Below, in pieces: positions 12,999-24,579 of a stretch of 64,000 nt of DNA. Numbering within the stretch: position 1 is the first letter of the stretch; each line of letters opens with the position of its first letter. The notes under the pieces were generated by a model. That model had not been told where the DNA came from. It searched no databases and worked only from the letters and a program-made list of their open reading frames with translations. Both the position numbers and the translations under genes were made by a program. Source of the stretch: Odobenus rosmarus divergens (Eukaryota; Chordata; Mammalia; Carnivora; Odobenidae); contig NW_004450459.1 in assembly GCF_000321225.1 (NCBI RefSeq), forward strand, positions 2,089,819 through 2,153,818, given 5' to 3'.

Positions 12999-13021
12999 CA
13001 CACACACACACACACACACAC
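12999..13021. repeat. (CA)n microsatellite
   Basis: About eleven uninterrupted CA units. Confidence 0.97.
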
Positions 13022-13429
13022 CACTATCAAACAGGCTTATAGTTCCCTGTATGACCATTACCTACCCCTTCTCCCTTACCTGGTCAAATTGGAAATGCAA
13101 TGAAGCCTAATGAATTATTTAGGTAAAATGATTACGAACAAAACAAGTATGAAAAAACTTAAATTACTACTCACAAGTATAGGCATTAGGATACATTAAC
13201 CATCCTATATTTGTATTTTATTAATGGAAATCATTAATAAATAAGTAGTCTCATCCTATACTAGTCGAAATTTTTTTTAATACATTTGGTATTTCAGTTT
13301 GCAGTATGCTCCTCATTTGGAATTCTCTGTACACAGGGGCACACCCTATCATCCCCAAGAGAGGACAGCTGTACCAAGTGAAAGAACATGGACAGGCGTG
13401 GAGGGTGGGGAGTACCTTCAAATGGATGT

Positions 13430-13585
13430 CAGAAAATCCAATTCCTGCACCTTCGTTTCATCTGTTAAGATGGGAAGCGACCATCATCTCTATTTGATAG
13501 AATTATCGGAAGGATTAAATGAGGTTAAGATTTGTAAACTCCCTACTAAATGCATATAAAATAGATGCTCAATATGTGTTAGTTT
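13430..13585 (+). mobile_element. MIR SINE
   Basis: Sense MIR tail: cgtttcatctgttaagatggg, ggaggattaaatgaggt-like sequence, agatgctcaatatgtg. Confidence 0.7.
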
Positions 13586-13599
13586 TCCTGCTGTTTTTT

Positions 13600-13690
13600 T
13601 ATAGGTAAGGAAACAGCTGAGCAGACTTGTCCAAAGCCAGTGGCTAGTAATTGTGAAACACAGGCTAAAACTCTAAGGGCCTAATGTTTT
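13600..13690 (-). mobile_element. MIR fragment
   Basis: taaggaaacagctgagcaga and cttgtccaaagccagtggct resemble the reversed MIR core. Confidence 0.5.
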
Positions 13691-13764
13691 TTCCAGTACA
13701 CCAAGCAGCATTCAAATAGCAGAACCCAACACCTCATGTTTGTCACAGATGGTCATACAAAGAA

Positions 13765-13960
13765 AAAAATTAACAGTTTGAACACCTATTAGATGCTGAA
13801 CGCTATACTAATCTCTTTCCTAATACTACCTTATAAAGTGAGTGTATTTATCCCATTTTGAGAGAAATTATTAACTTGTCCAAAGTCACAAAGTTAGTAA
13901 GTGATAAGGCAGGATTAAATCAAGTGTGTTTACACCATTACTTTTCCCTACTAAGCTGCC
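13765..13960 (-). mobile_element. MIR SINE
   Basis: Reversed MIR: acttgtccaaagtcacaaag, ttagtaagtgataaggcagg. Confidence 0.75.
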
Positions 13961-14042
13961 TCAAAACCATGCCAAGTATTTTACAAATCACGGTCTACCA
14001 AATCAAATTCTAAATGGCCTGGAAATTTTTACAGAGCCTTCT

Positions 14043-14233
14043 CTTTTTTTCAAGATTTATTTATTTGGGGGGGCAGAGGGAGAGGGAGAGAATCTCAAGC
14101 AGACTCCCTGCTGAGCTGTAGCCTGCCTGCCCCACGGCCCCAAAGCGGGGCTCCATCGCAAGATCCTGAGATCATGACCTAAGCTGAACCCAAGAGTCAG
14201 ATGCTTAACCGACTGAGCCACCCAGGTGCCCCT
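14043..14233 (-). mobile_element. Can-SINE
   Basis: Flanks agagccttct (14033) and agatccttct (14234) differ at one base. Confidence 0.92.
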
Positions 14234-14364
14234 AGATCCTTCTAATTTATTAGTGGAAACCATGCTAGCTCCACCATTCCTTCTCCTTAAATTTGTTCTT
14301 CATTGGCTAAAACAATTTATGATAACTTCAAATTTACATTTGTATAGCATGTTACAGTTTAGTA

Positions 14365-14560
14365 TTACAGATCTGTAAATTTTTATTAGATACAGCCACT
14401 GAGGTTTTTCACATATTAGCTCACATCTCATTTAATACTTTCGAGACTCTAATGAGGTAGGGATTATTACATTTCACAGAAAAGAAAAAAAAGTTTGAAG
14501 AGGATAAGTAACTTGTCTAAGGTTATACAACTAGTAAGCGTAGGGCTTTACCCTGGATCA
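14365..14560 (-). mobile_element. MIR SINE
   Basis: atctcatttaatactttcga, gtaacttgtctaaggttata and aactagtaagcg are the reversed MIR core. Confidence 0.8.
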
Positions 14561-14569
14561 CTCTAAGAG

Positions 14570-15335
14570 AAAAGTATATATACTCCTGCATCCACTGATC
14601 CAGCTAATCATTTGCTTTTCTCAACTTACTCATCAGAGCTGGGGGAAGGGAAGTGTGTGTTTGTGTGTGTGGAAGGATTCTTTCACCAAAAATGTAATAG
14701 AAAATAAGAACCAAAACTTGATAGAATAAATAAAAAAAGGAAAAATTTGAAAGGTTGCCTCAGATCTCATCCCTCCCCCAAGGTTATCAGGAATTTCTAA
14801 TAAATGCTTATAGGGCAGACATTTTTACACTATTCTAGAACACAGGGGGGAAAAAAGGAGTATTTCCCAGTTCATTCTTAGAGGCTGGCTTAATCCTGAC
14901 ACCAAAACCAGGCAACAATAATAAATATTACATTTATCATTTGTGACTATAAATGCTAAAGTCTTAATACATTTAAGTTAAAAACAAAGGAAATGTGTAG
15001 TATGATCCCATCTGTAAAGGAAAAACCATTGTGAATGTATGTATATAAGTATGGTCGGATATGTAAATGCATATTTATACATATGTACACATAAATCAAA
15101 GATACAGATGGAAATATAAACCCTAAACTTAATAATGGTTACCTGGGACAGGAATGATCTTGGGGGTAAAGGAAGGGAAGGGGACAAGAAGTAAAGGGAG
15201 ATTTTCAGCTTGTACTGAATATACCCACATATTATTTGAATTTTTATAATGAATATGTATCATGTTTGCTATTAAAATATACAAATGAAAAGCACAGCCT
15301 AAATACTCATTTGCTGTTATCTCCACTATTTGTTA
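14570..15335. other. Unclassified non-coding sequence
   Basis: Contains a short TG-rich patch near 14655 and L1-like atgatcccatctgtaaagg near 15003; otherwise nothing recognised. Confidence 0.4.
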
Positions 15336-15456
15336 CAATGAAAACTAATCCTTTTATTCACTCATTGGACATTCATTTATTTAACAAACATTCAGGGTGT
15401 AGCTCCTAAGTATGGGCACTGAGCTAATAAGCACTTGTGCCAGCCACAAGGTACTT

Positions 15457-15555
15457 TTATTTTTTTAAGTAAACTCTACCCCCAACAAGGGGCTTGAATT
15501 CACGACCCCGAGATCAAGAGTCACATGCTCTACCCACAGAGCCAGCCAGGCATCC
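15457..15555 (-). mobile_element. Older Can-SINE subfamily
   Basis: taagtaaactctacccccaa, gagatcaagagtcacatgct and gccagccaggcatccc. Confidence 0.85.
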
Positions 15556-15572
15556 CTAGAGCCTATTTTTTT

Positions 15573-15762
15573 TCAAAGATTTATTTATTTGAGAGAGAGA
15601 CAGAGAGAGCGTGTGTGCGCAGGGGGACAGGCGAGGGTTAGAGAGTCTTAAGCAGCTGAGCATGGAGCCCAACGCAGGGCTGCATCTCACGACCCTGAGG
15701 ATCACGACCTGAGCCAAAACCAAGAGTTGGACTCTTAACCAACTGCGCCACCGAGGCGCCCT
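15573..15762 (-). mobile_element. Can-SINE
   Basis: Flanks agagcctattttttt (15558) and acagcctattttttt (15767) differ at one base. Confidence 0.92.
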
Positions 15763-16130
15763 GTCTACAGCCTATTTTTTTAAAACACAGGATGGAAAAA
15801 CAGTTACTTCCTTACATAAGATAGAGTGTTGAATTTTAAATTAAGTTCCAATTTTTATCATTTATTTTTTTTCTTAGGTCATGTGTCAGGGTAAGAAATA
15901 CTCTTTTTCTGGAATTTGTACTGCCTTTCTTCTAAAAAAGAGTAACAGATAATTTTTACTGGTTTTTTGGGGGGGTGTTAAAAAAATTCATTTGTATTCA
16001 TCGTGCTGGGCACTATGTTGGACAATGGACATGCAAAGATGAGTAACTAACATATGGCCTCTACCTACCCTCTAAGGAGCTGATAATTTTGCATACCTAT
16101 GTCTGATACAGAGTTCCACATAAAAACTGA

Positions 16131-16634
16131 AATATGTACCTTAGTAATCCTGCACTTCAAAATGAAAACTGGCAAACTGCCCTACTCAAAAGTTAATTTC
16201 AGTTTCATTCAGAATTTTAATGTTTATGAAAAATGTGAAATTATTCAATTATTTTAAGATAAAGGGAATAAATTAGTGGGAAAATAAAGAACATGGAAGC
16301 TGCAGGGTAATATAAAACACAATGTCTCAGTGAAGAGTGGGTTCTAGGATTAGCTAGCTATGCCACCAAGAAGGTATGTTACTAGGTTTAATCGTTCTGA
16401 CTACTTCCCTAGAGGAAATATGAAAAGCATATCTACCTTATTAGGATAGGAGAAAACAAAGAATTTATTTTAAAAAGAATAACAAAATCTGGTGAATATG
16501 AGGCAGTATGGCCACCTGCTTTTCGTTGTTTAGTCTGCTTTTTATTTGTTTTCCCCCACTTTGTCAATAATTAGCCAAGTAAATTTGCAAACACAATTTA
16601 ACTTCTTTATGCCTTTTGAGGTGAAAAGAATGCA
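16131..16634. other. Unclassified non-coding sequence
   Basis: No gene or clear repeat. Confidence 0.45.
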
Positions 16635-16800
16635 GGAAGCAGAGTTAGAAGACCTGAGTTTATATTCAAACCCTACTAACTCTGTAAGGTTAAAAAACAA
16701 GCAAATTATTTAACCTCTTTGCACCGTAGCTTCCCAGCAGTAAAATAGGGATAAACCTAACTTATAGAATTATTTCAAAGACAAAATGAGAAAATACATG
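16635..16800 (+). mobile_element. MIR SINE
   Basis: Sense MIR: aagacctgagtttatattca, atttaacctctttgcacc, aaaatagggataaacctaa. Confidence 0.7.
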
Positions 16801-16814
16801 TGAAAACATAAAGT

Positions 16815-17640
16815 TAGAAACTATTATAAATTAGACATTTTTCTGAAGAAGATAAACAAATGACCAATAAGAACATGAAAACATACTCAACATCATTAGA
16901 CATTGGGGAAATGCAAATGAAAACCACAATGAGATACCACTTCACACCCACCAGGATGCCTATCATCAAAAAGACAACATTAACAAGTACTGGAGAAAAT
17001 GGAACCCTCATACTTTGCTAGTAGAAATGTAAAATGCTACAGCAGCTATGGAAAATAGTTTGGCAATTCCTCAAGAAGTTAAACAGAGTTATCATATGAC
17101 CCAGCAATACCACACCTAAGTATACACCCAAGAGAATTGAAAACATATGTCCACACAAAAACTTGTAAATAAGTGTTCATAGCAGCATTACTCATAATAG
17201 CCAGAAAGTGGAAAGAACCCAAATGTCCATCAACTGATGAAAGGATAATCAAAATGTGGCATATCAATATAAGAAAGATTATTCAGCCATAAAAAGGAAT
17301 GAAGTAGTGATACATGCATAATATGGATGAACCCTAAAACTACTATGCTAAGTAAGACACAAAGGGCCACATATTTGTATGATTCCATTTATATGAAATG
17401 TCCAGAACAGGCAAATCTCTAGACAGAAATTATATCAATGGTTGCCAAGTGCAGGGGAGGAGGAATGAGAGTGACAAGTAAATGGGTATCAGGGTTTCTT
17501 TTCAGCATGATGCAAATGTTCTTGAACTGGTGATGTTTGCACTACCCTGTAAATATACTAAAACCACTGAATTGTACATGTTATAAGAGTGAATTCTACA
17601 GTTTATGAATTATACCTCAATAAAAAAATTATTATAGAAA
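16815..17640 (+). mobile_element. L1 3' end (L1M type)
   Basis: Contains atgcaaatgaaaaccacaat, accatatgacccagcaat-like sequence, ccaaatgtccatcaactgat and a 3' end tatacctcaataaaaaaatt. This is the end of ORF2 plus the 3' UTR, with broken frames. Confidence 0.85.
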
Positions 17641-19039
17641 TGTAAGTTTCTGCTCCTTTTCATTAGTCAAAATGCTACTTTTCTCAAGAGGTTGTTCCTA
17701 TAGTCTGTAACAGCTATAAAAGCTCTTTGAAGTTAGATGTTACCAGGATGAATGGTATTTTAGGTAAAGTAAAACTACTAATTATGTTAGAGAAACTTTC
17801 TATGGATCAGATTAATTTGGTATAATTTTATTTCTTCAAAAGAAAAGTCCCTATTAATAGCAAGTTTGTTTTTAAGCACTAGAAAGAGCTTCAAGGAGTC
17901 TTTACAGAGTACACCGAGGGAAAAAAAAAAAAAAAGGCCAGAATGTAACACTCTTTTCTGCTTTTTTAATTAGTGGACATCTACTTTTCAGATATGGCCT
18001 TACCCACTGATCAACTAAAACCCAAGTAGGTGGAACTTTGCAACCTCTACCACATTCCACGTTCCAATCTGCGGTCACTTTGCTAAATCCACCACCAGCT
18101 CCTATCTCCACTACTCTTTCCTATTATTATTTTCAGGGCTTACAATGCTCAACAAACTCTAAAAGTAATCAATTCATTCCCTAATGTTGGGGAATTTATA
18201 GAGTAAGGCCCAAATTTTAAGATTAAATTTAGTCTAGATTACTTGATTAAATACATAGCAAAATGATTTCCTCAAGTTTGGGATAGAAAAACAAATCTAT
18301 AGAGTTGTGTAATGCTTTCTAAGTCATTTGGGAATTTTTTCATGTATTGGGTCATGGGGTAAAGACAGTCACCAACTTTTGTCCACAGAAATTATTATGT
18401 ATAAAAGCTTCCTGGTTCTAGAACAAAGAAGCATTTTATTGCTCAAAGCAAAAGATATTTTCCTTCCATTTAGTATTGTTATACTAAAATAGCATACCAA
18501 TGACACCAACTAGGTAACAGCATGACCAAGGTATGTGAACAAAAATAAATTGTTCTTTGTTATGTATTTTTCCTTGCGGGGGCGGGGGGGGGAGAAAAAA
18601 GTTTTTCACACCTAAGAAAATAAGCCAAAATCAAGCCAAAGAAAACCATATGGATTAATATTTTCCAAAATGGGGGTATTTTGAGTGGCAATTTTGAGTT
18701 TGCCAACCTTTGCCAGGATGTGTAGCGGGTGTATTTGGCACGGACAAAATGTGCAGAAAGAGGTGACCTGCCAAACAGCTGCTACAGAGTTACTCCCTCA
18801 ACAGCACTTCCAACTTATGGGCTGATATCTGTGTATGAAAGATGTCAAAGCACCAAGAAAAGCACTTGCTGTCAGAGCAGCATCAAGTCCAAACCGTGCA
18901 TCCCAGCGTGAAATCCCACCCGCACCTTCATGCGGCTCTTTCCTACTATCGGTCTACCTAACATATAAAAAATAAATACATAACCACAAATCCTTGCCAA
19001 CCCTCTCTTCCTTCCCTTTGTGAATCCTCCAAAGGCTGG
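17641..19039. other. Repeat-free sequence next to the CpG island
   Basis: No interspersed repeat recognised. It would be intron 1 of the inferred leftward transcript. Confidence 0.4.
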
Positions 19040-19652
19040 AGGGATGTTAACATCCTGCAGGCCCGGGGGAAAGCCAAGCCCCAAGTCGCGAAGGAGGCAG
19101 CGAGGAGCCTCCCCGCAGCCCGGGGGCCTCAGACGGGAGTCCCCCACCCACCGGGCAAGGCTGGTCACCGGCCACACAAAGAAGCCCGCCGCCGGAGCTG
19201 GACGCTGGGCTCGCCCGGGGGCCGGGCGCCGCCGCATGTGGTGCCCGCACGCCCGGAGGACGAGACCCGCTGGAAAATAAGGATTAACGCCCAAACCTGT
19301 TGCATTATGCGGGTCCCTTTCACCCAGAAATGAACAAGGGCGCTCAGGGCTAAAAACCAGAGCAGCCCGGGCTCTGCGGGCCGCGGCCGCACCCGGCAGG
19401 CAGCGCGGAGGCAGAGGCCACCCGCGGGGCTCCCACCTCAGGCGCTTTGTCTGCGGTGGCGGCGGCAGCGGGGCGCGGGCGCCCCTCCCTCAGCCGTGCG
19501 GCTCCACAGCCCCGCGGCCCGCGCCCAGGAAGAAAGCCGGGCCCGCCGCCGCCGCCTCCGCCGCCTCCACCCGCCCGCCCTCGCCACCCGGCCGCGGGGC
19601 CTGCGCGCTCCTCCCGCCCGGGCCTCCTGGGCCGCGCGGCGGCCACACTCAC

Positions 19653-19850
19653 CTGGCTGGCGCTGGTGCGGGCGGCCGACACCTCCGGGGTTGGTGGGGA
19701 GGACGCGGGGACGCGAGCGAGGCGCGGACGGAGGCGGAGGGCGAGGCGGGAGGAAGGCGGGCTGGGGGCGGAGCGGGCCTGGACGGCGGCGGCGGCCGCT
19801 ACTCCAGCCCCTCGCGGCAAATCGCGTCCCGGCCCCTCCGTGCGTCAGGC
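19653..19850 (-). other. Putative non-coding first exon (minus strand), 5' end approximate
   Basis: Read on the minus strand the sequence reaches CGCCAGCCAG/GTGAGTGTGG, a near-consensus splice donor with the last exon base at 19653. The upstream side is GC-rich, pyrimidine-rich 5'-UTR-like sequence. I do not recognise the gene, and no downstream coding exon is evident in positions 1-19600, so intron 1 may extend beyond the window. The 5' limit is arbitrary; the true start could lie anywhere to about 20100. A weaker alternative donor (CTGAG/GTGGGA) would end an exon at 19437. Confidence 0.4.
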
Positions 19851-20036
19851 AAGGGGCGGCGGCGCGGGCGGCCCGGCGACCTCCCCGCACCCGCGGCCCT
19901 CCCCGCGTCCGCGCGACCCCGCGCGCGCGCGAGTAGAGGCGGCGCAGCGACCCCGCCCGGCGCGGGAAGGGGGCGGACCGAGGAGTTCCACAGGGGCTGC
20001 GGTGGGGGCGGGGCGAGGAAGGGGCCTTCGACTCAC

Positions 20037-20110
20037 CCCTGGCAGACCGTGCGAACCTCGGCACGCGGGGGGCTCCGCGCTTCCCAGCCCGCAGCGGTGT
20101 GGGTAATGAA
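20037..20110 (-). other. Candidate alternative first exon with splice donor
   Basis: On the minus strand, CTGCCAGGG/GTGAGTCG gives a strong donor, with the last exon base at 20037, at the outer edge of the CpG island. It would be an alternative upstream first exon of the same leftward transcript. The evidence is the donor motif alone and the upstream limit is arbitrary. Confidence 0.2.
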
Positions 20111-20755
20111 AGGAGCACCGGACCTGAAGTCAGGAAGCCCGGGCTTACGGAAAGACCCCGCTACTTCACGTCTTGCAAGTCGTTTGTTTTCTCTGTCCTC
20201 ATCCTGAAATACGTAGGTTTGAGTTCATGGCCTTCAAGATTTTCCAAAATTCTGACCCCCACAGTCTGAAGATTGAAGGCAGCTACTAGGGAATGGGTCG
20301 TAGTGAGGAAAGGCTGGATTCAGGGCATTTGGTTTTCTTCGGGGATCTTTCCATTGGACAGACCAAAATTTATTCACAAATGGCCCTTTGGTAATGGCTA
20401 CTTCCCCATCTTCACCAACCCTAGTTATTTTTCTACAAATGTACCGACTTCACAGTCTTCCTTCTTCTAATTTTATTGCGCAAATCATTTTTATGTCATT
20501 TCCTGAATTCAGTTCTAAAGAGTCATCAGCTAATACACACAAGCTCAGGACAACCATATGGTCCCAATCCCAGGCTTTCCGTATTACCCACTGTGCCGCT
20601 CACTTCAGTATCACCTAGTTCCATTGATAAAATTTTGCCATTCTAACAACTAGGCAATCAAATTTCTCCCCACTAAAGTTCTCTGATTTGAAATCCCATG
20701 GATGAATTCTTCCTCTTAATCCTGTGACTAATAATCTGTCTCCGCTATTTCAACC
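20111..20755. other. Unique sequence right of the CpG island
   Basis: No exon or repeat identified. It could hold upstream regulatory DNA of the minus-strand promoter. Confidence 0.4.
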
Positions 20756-20759
20756 TTTT

Positions 20760-21400
20760 TGCCACTCTCTAGGTCAAGCCTTTCTAATTTCCCTTCTGCT
20801 TCTGTTCCACGTGACTGTCAGAGAATGCTCCAAAACCAAAGAGCCTCCCTCCTTTAAAATTCTTCAGAGGCTGTCCACCTAGGACAATCAGATTCAAGCT
20901 AATTACCCGGTGTACAAGGCCATTTATAACCTGATCCCTAGACCTCTTCAGCTCCAGCTCTGACTCCCACCACATTTCACGCACAGATGCAAAAGGCTGT
21001 CTCAATATCTCCGTACATTTTCCCCCATCTGAAATCTATTCCTCATTTAACCAGGTGAACTCCTACTCTCCTTCAAGATGATAAATGCATCACTTTCTCT
21101 TTGGAATCTTTCCTGACATCCCCTCTTTCCTCCACACCCACATGCTCACCCTATGCACTTACACTGAATTAAATACCCTTCCTTTATGCCTTCATGGAAT
21201 CTTTTATCTCTTCTCTATGATTATCCTTAGTACTTTTTTCTTTTTTCTCATTGCTTTGCTCGGTGGTCTTTTGTTACTAGACTGAGTTCCTTAAAAGGAT
21301 AGATATTTTGGTCTAGTTCATTTTTGGTTCCCAGACATAGCAAAGTGCTCAGCACTAAGAAGTTTCCCTTTAAATATTTGTTGAGGGTTGACATCATTCC
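20760..21400 (+). mobile_element. L2 3' region
   Basis: Long L2 stretch: ttcttcagaggctgtccacc, tacaaggccatttataacct, ttactagactgagttcctta, tcccagacatagcaaagtgc, tttaaatatttgttgaggg. Confidence 0.8.
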
Positions 21401-21829
21401 TTCCAGCAAATAGATGTTGAGCATCTATCTACTCATCAGGAGGGAAAGAACAGTACAATCCACAGTATTCTGTTCTTCCTTTACTAGGTGGCATTCTCTG
21501 CTTATTTAAAACCCTCTCCTACTACCACTCACATTCTTTGCTTGTTTTAATAAAGCAAGAGCATGCAAAACAATCCATTACAATAATTCCCAAACATCTC
21601 TGCCTTTCCTCTTTCCATATCCTCTAGTTCCACACTGTATTACCCAGTTAGTAGATAAGGGATAACTGCTGTAACAGAAAACAAACAAAAACAAAAATTA
21701 GGTTGTAAATCCAGAGAATGAAGTTGGAATGCCATATTTTCCAATAACTACTGAATTAATGAACATAGCTCAATCACTTAAGTTCACTAGGCCTCACTTA
21801 TTATGTTCCTTTGGCTCTATGATTAGCCT

Positions 21830-22640
21830 TCATTTTTAATATTTTGTTATTAAGGTAAGTAAGTCCTTCTTTATACAGTATATGTATAAATTGAGGGACT
21901 ACCAGATCCTTGGAAAGTAGCTGTCCAGCATATGCTTGAACTCCAAGTGATAGGGAACCACTCACTACCTCACAACAGTATTCATCTTTGAACAGTCCTT
22001 CTAGTCTTTGAATAGTCCTCTCTAGTTCCTTACATTGAACTGAAATGTGTCTCCTTATAAATTTGTAGGTAGTTATGGTATTGGTAGGAAATACCACTGG
22101 ATTTAAGTTCCAAAGTGGTGTAGTCAGATCCCAGTTATAATACTTCCTAGCTGTATAAACTTGGACTAGCACAAAACCACTCCAAGGATGTTTGTTCAAC
22201 TCTAAAAGGGAAAAGCAATAATACCTTAAACCATTATTATAAATATGAATACAATGTGTATTAAAGTGCCCAGTGAATTGGAATCTAGTACCATGTATTG
22301 AGTACAGAACGGTCCCATTCCCCTTCCATATATAGCCTTTTAAATGTTTGAAGCCAACAACCATAGCACATGCCTTCCCACACCATGCTTCCCTCTCATG
22401 CTCCTTTCGTATTCATACACTCTCATCTAAACATACCCTGCTGCCTCTTAAAATGTGGCATCTGGAACTGAGTCCAATAATCCAGGTATGAAGAGAGGAA
22501 TAGTAAAGTACACTTTTCTACAATTTTATGATAATTCAGAATTCAGTTTGATATCACAATAACATTTTTCTACTACCGCACACTGTTCTTAAATATCATG
22601 TTTTTGCCAACTAAATACAAATGGAAATACCCCCAAATCT
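21830..22640 (-). mobile_element. L3/CR1-like LINE relic split by a MIR
   Basis: aaaatgtggcatctggaact and gtccaataatccaggtatga match the reversed 3' part of L3/CR1 LINEs. The 187-codon open frame across 21801-22364 spans this relic and the MIR and is not taken as a gene. Confidence 0.5.
22085..22280 (+). mobile_element. MIR SINE inside the CR1 relic
   Basis: gtcagatcccagttataatac and tcctagctgtataaacttgg are MIR core sequence. Confidence 0.6.
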
Positions 22641-23440
22641 TTTAGAAGTCTTTAATACATCGACAGCTATAGAACCATATCTCCTTCAGCCTGCATTTGT
22701 GCAATTTGTTTTTGAAGACGGAGTGCAGATCTTTGCATTTATTCCTCTTAAATACCACTTTGGAAGTTATGTACCAGGAACCCCTGCCAAAATAGAAATC
22801 AGTGAAAGGAGAATAACGTTTAAAAAAACTTTCAGTGGTGGGGGCAAAAGAATCCCAAAGGCACTTTAAGCAGCAAATTCCTAAATTCCTAATTTCTCCC
22901 CTATAATTTCCCTCAGGCTTTTTATTAAAAGCCACATTTAAATGTCATCTAAAATTAAATAACTTTTCACACTCATCTTGTTTTATTTTTTATAATAAAT
23001 GAACGTTGAAAACACCTTTTATGTGTATGTGTTTCCCACACATTATTCACTGGAACTTCTGAAGAATTCACTGAGGTAAGGCAGACCAAGGCACCATTTT
23101 ACTGAAGCTCAGCAGGCTTAGGGAATTTGCTGAACAGTTAACTCTGCACCAAAATTGGCTTCTTGGAGAAACTGCCCCACCCACAGCTCATGCTGAAGGG
23201 GAGGCTCCAGGCAGTACTATTGCACTGTGTAATCCCTGAATCACTGCTGATTACCCCTGACACATGAACAGCCAGGTTGCACCCATTCAAAAATGACCTG
23301 GAGGGGTGAGGAAAAAGCACTCAATCCCAAAAAGCTGGTCCAATCAGGCCAGCTGAATCCAAAAGGAGACACACAGTGTGCCCATGGGTGAGTAGGGCTC
23401 TGACAGAATAATGTCAGCCAGTGACTAAACAGAAAACATC
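22641..23440. other. Unclassified non-coding sequence
   Basis: An 82-codon frame (22621-22869) has no domain I recognise. Confidence 0.4.
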
Positions 23441-23449
23441 TATTCATTA

Positions 23450-23760
23450 CACATTCAACTCATGTAGTCAACAAATACTTATTAAGCATCTCTGGTTTAG
23501 GTGCCAGGGTTACAGTATGGACAATGACACAAAAATTCTGCCCCTTCAATCTTGCATTCTGGTGGATGGGACAGGCAATAAACACAATAAGGTAAATCAA
23601 AGAGTATATTAGAAAAGGGTAAGTGTTGGATAAAAATTAGGCAGGAAAGGGGACTAGAAAGTGTAAGGGGTAGGGTACAGTTTTTAATCATAGGACTAGG
23701 AAAGGCTTAACTGGGAAGGTAGTATTTGAGCTAAGGCTTGAAGGAGATGAAGCACTGACC
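23450..23760 (-). mobile_element. L2 antisense
   Basis: tcaacaaatacttattaagc, ggtgccagggttacagtatgg, tgggaaggtagtatttgagc. Confidence 0.75.
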
Positions 23761-23967
23761 CTGTGATAAAGAAGACACACATAGTTGAAGCTAGGGAACC
23801 AACCGGTAGTGGGCTGATCACGAAGCAGACAATGAAACAATAGCAAAATCAGGCAATGCAGAGAGCAGGGCATTCAAAATTCATGTGGAAGATTTTTAAC
23901 AACAAAGTGATCAGGGCACTCCCGCATATGGACTAGACCAAAGCCTTTGCTGATGGGGTCTCACTGT

Positions 23968-23980
23968 CCATCTACCTATC

Positions 23981-24011
<31 letters not shown>

Positions 24012-24021
24012 ATCTATCTAT
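23968..24021. repeat. (ATCT)n microsatellite
   Basis: About a dozen ATCT units with one interruption; likely length-polymorphic. Confidence 0.95.
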
Positions 24022-24029
24022 ATTTTTAA

Positions 24030-24119
24030 GTAAACTCTACACCACATGTGGGGCTCAAATTCATACCCCAGGATCAAGAATCACATGCTCTATGGACTGA
24101 GCCAGCCAGGCACCCCCCA
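24030..24119 (-). mobile_element. Older Can-SINE subfamily, head only
   Basis: aagtaaactctacaccacatg to gagccagccaggcacccc. It abuts the ATCT repeat, which may have grown from its target or tail. Confidence 0.85.
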
Positions 24120-24214
24120 CAATCTATATATTTTTGTTTTGGGGTTTTTTTGTATTGTTTTATTTTGTTTTAGGTTTTTGGTTTTGCATTTGTTTAGTTT
24201 TCACTCAATCTATA

Positions 24215-24359
24215 ATTTTTTTCATTAGTTTCAGAGGTAGAATTTAGTGATTCATCAGCTGCATATAACACCCAGTGCTCCTTACATCAAGTGCCCTCCT
24301 TAATGCCCATCACTCAATTATCCCTTCCCCCCACCCACCTCTCATCCAGCAACCCTCAG
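24215..24359 (-). mobile_element. Carnivore L1 fragment
   Basis: ttcatcagctgcatataaca and cccagtgctccttacatcaa match the reversed form of a recent carnivore L1. Confidence 0.65.
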
Positions 24360-24569
24360 GTTTTTTTGTGGTTTTTTTGAAGATTTTTTATTTATTTATT
24401 TGAGAAAGAGAATGAGATAGAGAGAGAGAGCATGAGAGGGGGGAGGGTCAGAGGGAGAAGCAGACTCCCCGGGGAGCAGGGAGCCCAATGCGGGACTCGA
24501 CCCCAGAACTCCAGGATCATGACCTGAGCTGAAGGCAGTCGCCTAACCAACTGAGCCACCCAGGCGCCC
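24360..24569 (-). mobile_element. Can-SINE
   Basis: Flanked by aaccctcag at 24351-24359 and 24570-24578. It interrupts the L1 fragment. Confidence 0.93.
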
Positions 24570-24579
24570 AACCCTCAGT

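Larger units (their letters stand above)
15340..16130 (-). mobile_element. L2 antisense, split by SINEs
   Basis: ttcatttatttaacaaacattca (15374 on) and ctgggcactatgttggacaa (16006 on) are the reversed L2 tail. Two SINEs lie in between. Confidence 0.45.
19040..20110. promoter_or_regulatory. CpG island, promoter of an unidentified gene
   Basis: This 1.1-kb block is very GC-rich and full of CpG, in contrast to the AT-rich, CpG-poor DNA on both sides. It contains GC-box-like runs (for example gggggcggggcg near 20005), long CGG/CCG stretches around 19540-19580 and 19780-19800, and no interspersed repeat that I recognise. A TGACGCAC motif on the minus strand near 19840 resembles a CRE half-site. 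No TATA box was seen. Mammalian islands of this kind usually mark constitutive or bidirectional promoters. Good donor sites occur on the minus strand (19653, 20037), and none as good was seen on the plus strand, so the main transcript is inferred to run leftwards. Long overlapping open frames on both strands here are a by-product of GC-rich sequence lacking stop codons. Confidence 0.88.

Noticed and set aside
19350..20118. Long overlapping open frames on both strands (up to 226 codons)
   Set aside because: They occur in all directions in CpG-rich DNA with few stop codons, are Arg/Ala/Pro/Gly-rich, have no domain and no codon-use signal of a gene.
21801..22364. 187-codon minus-strand open frame
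   Set aside because: It spans an L3/CR1 relic and a MIR; no domain is visible and the sequence is repeat-derived.
22621..22869. 82-codon frame with an SGGGKR motif
   Set aside because: The GxGGK-like run is not a P-loop in context, the frame is short and lies next to a CR1 relic.
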